A DNA stretch of 21,599 nt, taken from positions 1 through 21,599 of the forward strand of contig JAUCDK010000020.1 of assembly GCA_034675265.1 (NCBI GenBank), in the 5' to 3' direction. Within the stretch, counting starts at the first letter, position 1, and each line of letters opens with the position of its first letter. Below are positions 20,040 through 21,599 of this stretch, one piece after another. Both the position numbers and the translations under genes were made by a program. Source of the DNA: UBA7396 sp034675265 (GTDB lineage: Bacteria; Patescibacteriota; Gracilibacteria; BD1-5; UBA6164). Below the pieces are notes generated by a model, which was not told the origin of the DNA, ran no database searches, and was given only the letters and a program-made list of their open reading frames with translations.

Positions 20040-20528
20040 TTATTTATTTTCAATAATATTTTGAACTCCATCTATTGTTTGAGTTTGAAGTATTTTTGTT
20101 TTTTCTCATATTCAAAAATATTTTTCAGGATCTAAAATAATTCATCTATATAATCAATTTTCTAAATTTGTTGCTGTATCATTGTAATTATTTAATCATT
20201 CAACCCATAATCAAATCATTCAATTATATTCAAAAGGTCATATAGGATTTACGATTTGAATTCAAGGGGATATTTCTTCGCTAAAAATACCTTTTTGCTT
20301 AAATTTTTCTTTAAATAATTTCATATCTCTTTCTCTTTTTTCTTTGTTTGAATATAACAAAACAAATTCTGCTCAAGTAAGAGGAATACAAAATACCTCT
20401 TCTGATAATTTTAATTTATTAACATCATTTTTTCAGTCTAATATACCTCTTATTTTTCTAATTCTAATATCTATTGAATATCATTGAAAATCTAATGATG
20501 ATATTTCTCTTTTTTTAAAATGTTCCAT
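20040..20528 (-). CDS. Conserved small protein of unknown function, paralogue A
   Basis: The 162-aa soluble protein begins MEHFKKREISSLDFQGYSID and continues with RKIRGILDG, EVFCIPLTGAEFVLLYSNKE and a highly TGA-rich C-terminal half (PFEYNGMIGLWVEGLNN, GLYRGIILDPEKYF). It is a diverged duplicate of paralogue B, downstream. No catalytic motif, membrane segment or signal is visible, and I do not recognise the family. It starts 17 nt after the kinase-like gene, so it belongs to the same operon. A tandem pair of this kind often means two substrates or a heterodimer, but that is speculation. Confidence 0.65.
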
Positions 20529-20545
20529 ATTTTTATTAATTAGGG

Positions 20546-21472
20546 TTAATTTACTCTTCAAAAATCTATTATATAAATTCTTCAATCTTTATCTATCATA
20601 ATATTTCCACTATGTAAATCAGTGTGGTCTAACTTATTTTCTTTTAGATAATCAAGAAATTTGCTTAAATAAGGATTATCCTTTTTTATTTGTGCTACAT
20701 AAGAAGAAGAATTATCATCAAATAATTTTTTCAAATTTGCAGGAGTTTCACTATATTTATTTAATAATAGATTTATTATATCTTTATCACTCAAACTATC
20801 TAAAAATCAAGGTAATTCATTTTTTAATCAAGGATGTAAATCTCTAAACATTTTTGTTGTCAATGTTTGTCAATTTATTTTTTCCATAGTAAAATATCAC
20901 TTTAAAAATCATCTAGGGTCTTCTTTTAAAATTTCAGGAATATAAATATTTGCACCTTTATTTATACCATTAAAGTTTTCTAGTAACACTAATGCTCTTC
21001 AATGATTTTGGATTTCAATTCATAAATCATCTATATGTATTCAAGGTTTTCTTACTTTTACAACAACATCATCTACAGAATGTCTAAATACAATTCCATT
21101 TACTCATTCTCACATAATATTTGCCTGAGTAAGATTTTCTCATAATATATCTTTATAATTAGCCAGAAAATCATAATCTGGATCATCATACAAACTTGGT
21201 AATTTTGGTAAAATCGGTAATTTCTCTTTTCCACAAACTCATTTTTCCATAAGTGTTCTGATTTCATTATCATTAAATCAAGCCTTCTCAAGTATTATAT
21301 ATTTTTTTCTTAAATCTCAAATATCAAATTTTCAATCCTTATTTGGAAATCAAACTTCATGTGCTTTTATGATTGCTTTTTCTTGTTCTGGTGTCAGTTT
21401 TCTTTGAAGATAAAAACTTCCTGCTTCAAGTCTTTCTTTATCTCATAATTTTGCTATATCTTCTACAAGCAT
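20546..21472 (-). CDS. Protein-kinase-fold protein with truncated C-lobe
   Basis: The 308-aa protein has a helical N-terminal part (residues 1-105) followed by a kinase-type domain. The G-loop is GEGVNGIVF (121-129), a VVVKVRK strand carries the probable ATP-anchoring Lys139, the catalytic loop is HTDLHSGN (283-290) with Asp285 and Asn290, and the metal motif DFG is at 303-305. Three residues later the protein ends, so no activation segment or later helices exist. The HxDLHxxN pattern resembles atypical and antibiotic/lipid-type kinases (APH, RIO, WaaP-like) more than standard Ser/Thr kinases. Its substrate is unknown and could be a protein, a lipid or a glycan. There is no in-frame ATG, GTG or TTG between the stop at 21545-21547 and the ATG at 21472, so the start is well set. 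It heads the four-gene operon. Confidence 0.75.
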
Positions 21473-21599
21473 TTTATTAAAATCAACTTGTTTTTTCGGT
21501 ATAACTTCATTTACTTTTTTATTCGTATCTGAAATAACTCATTTCTATTAGAATTATTTTAAATGTATATCCATGAGAGTTTGATTTTGATAAATACTT
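21473..21599 (-). other. Right-edge region upstream of the kinase-like gene
   Basis: This 127-nt stretch may carry the end of another minus-strand gene. Two frames stay open from the window edge, stopping at 21519 and at 21554, but neither is long enough to choose between. No clear promoter for the kinase-like operon is visible, so the operon may extend beyond the window. Confidence 0.3.

Noticed and set aside
1..21599. tRNA, rRNA, CRISPR arrays and insertion sequences
   Set aside because: No cloverleaf with a recognisable T-arm, no regularly spaced repeat and no transposase or terminal repeats were seen by eye; small ncRNAs cannot be excluded.

Overview
ORGANISM. This window is very AT-rich and only reads correctly if TGA is glycine and TAA/TAG are the only stops (NCBI code 25). 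Read that way, almost the whole window resolves into intact genes. TGA falls on conserved glycines, for example both glycines of the FkbM SAM-binding loop and the DFG glycine of a kinase. This points to a CPR/Patescibacteria genome of the Gracilibacteria / Absconditabacteria (SR1, BD1-5) group. A CGA codon aligns with AGA in a paralogous gene, so CGA appears to be arginine here. Few starts have a Shine-Dalgarno sequence. I see no tRNA, rRNA, CRISPR array or insertion sequence, and no gene-free stretch over 300 bases. Coordinates below include the stop codon.

LEFT THIRD (1-8130): surface glycan locus. A partial membrane protein (minus) diverges from a plus-strand operon: Wzx-like flippase, GT2-like transferase, FkbM methyltransferase and two tandemly duplicated GT2 enzymes. 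These genes are spaced 1-19 nt apart or overlap. Two GT4 genes converge on the operon from the minus strand. The two converging transcription units share one palindromic terminator that contains both stop codons.

MIDDLE (8123-10404): housekeeping. grpE and a eukaryotic-type phosphomannomutase-like HAD enzyme form a minus-strand unit. An exonuclease III gene (xth) diverges from grpE.

CENTRE-RIGHT (10411-18408): envelope/secretion locus on the minus strand. In transcription order it holds a membrane-anchored 519-aa protein with a carboxypeptidase-regulatory-like fold, a 129-aa Cys/Gly-rich secreted protein, a 1222-aa secreted multidomain surface protein, and a 731-aa VirB6/TrbL-like polytopic protein. 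Two good sigma-70-type promoters and one hairpin terminator divide it into transcription units. I infer a surface-display or type IV secretion/adhesion apparatus, which would suit the episymbiotic or predatory lifestyle known for some relatives.

RIGHT (18455-21599): a tight four-gene minus-strand operon ending in a 28-bp perfect hairpin. It encodes a protein-kinase-fold protein that stops three residues after DFG, two paralogous small proteins of unknown function, and an alpha/beta hydrolase. It is the best candidate here for an undescribed system.
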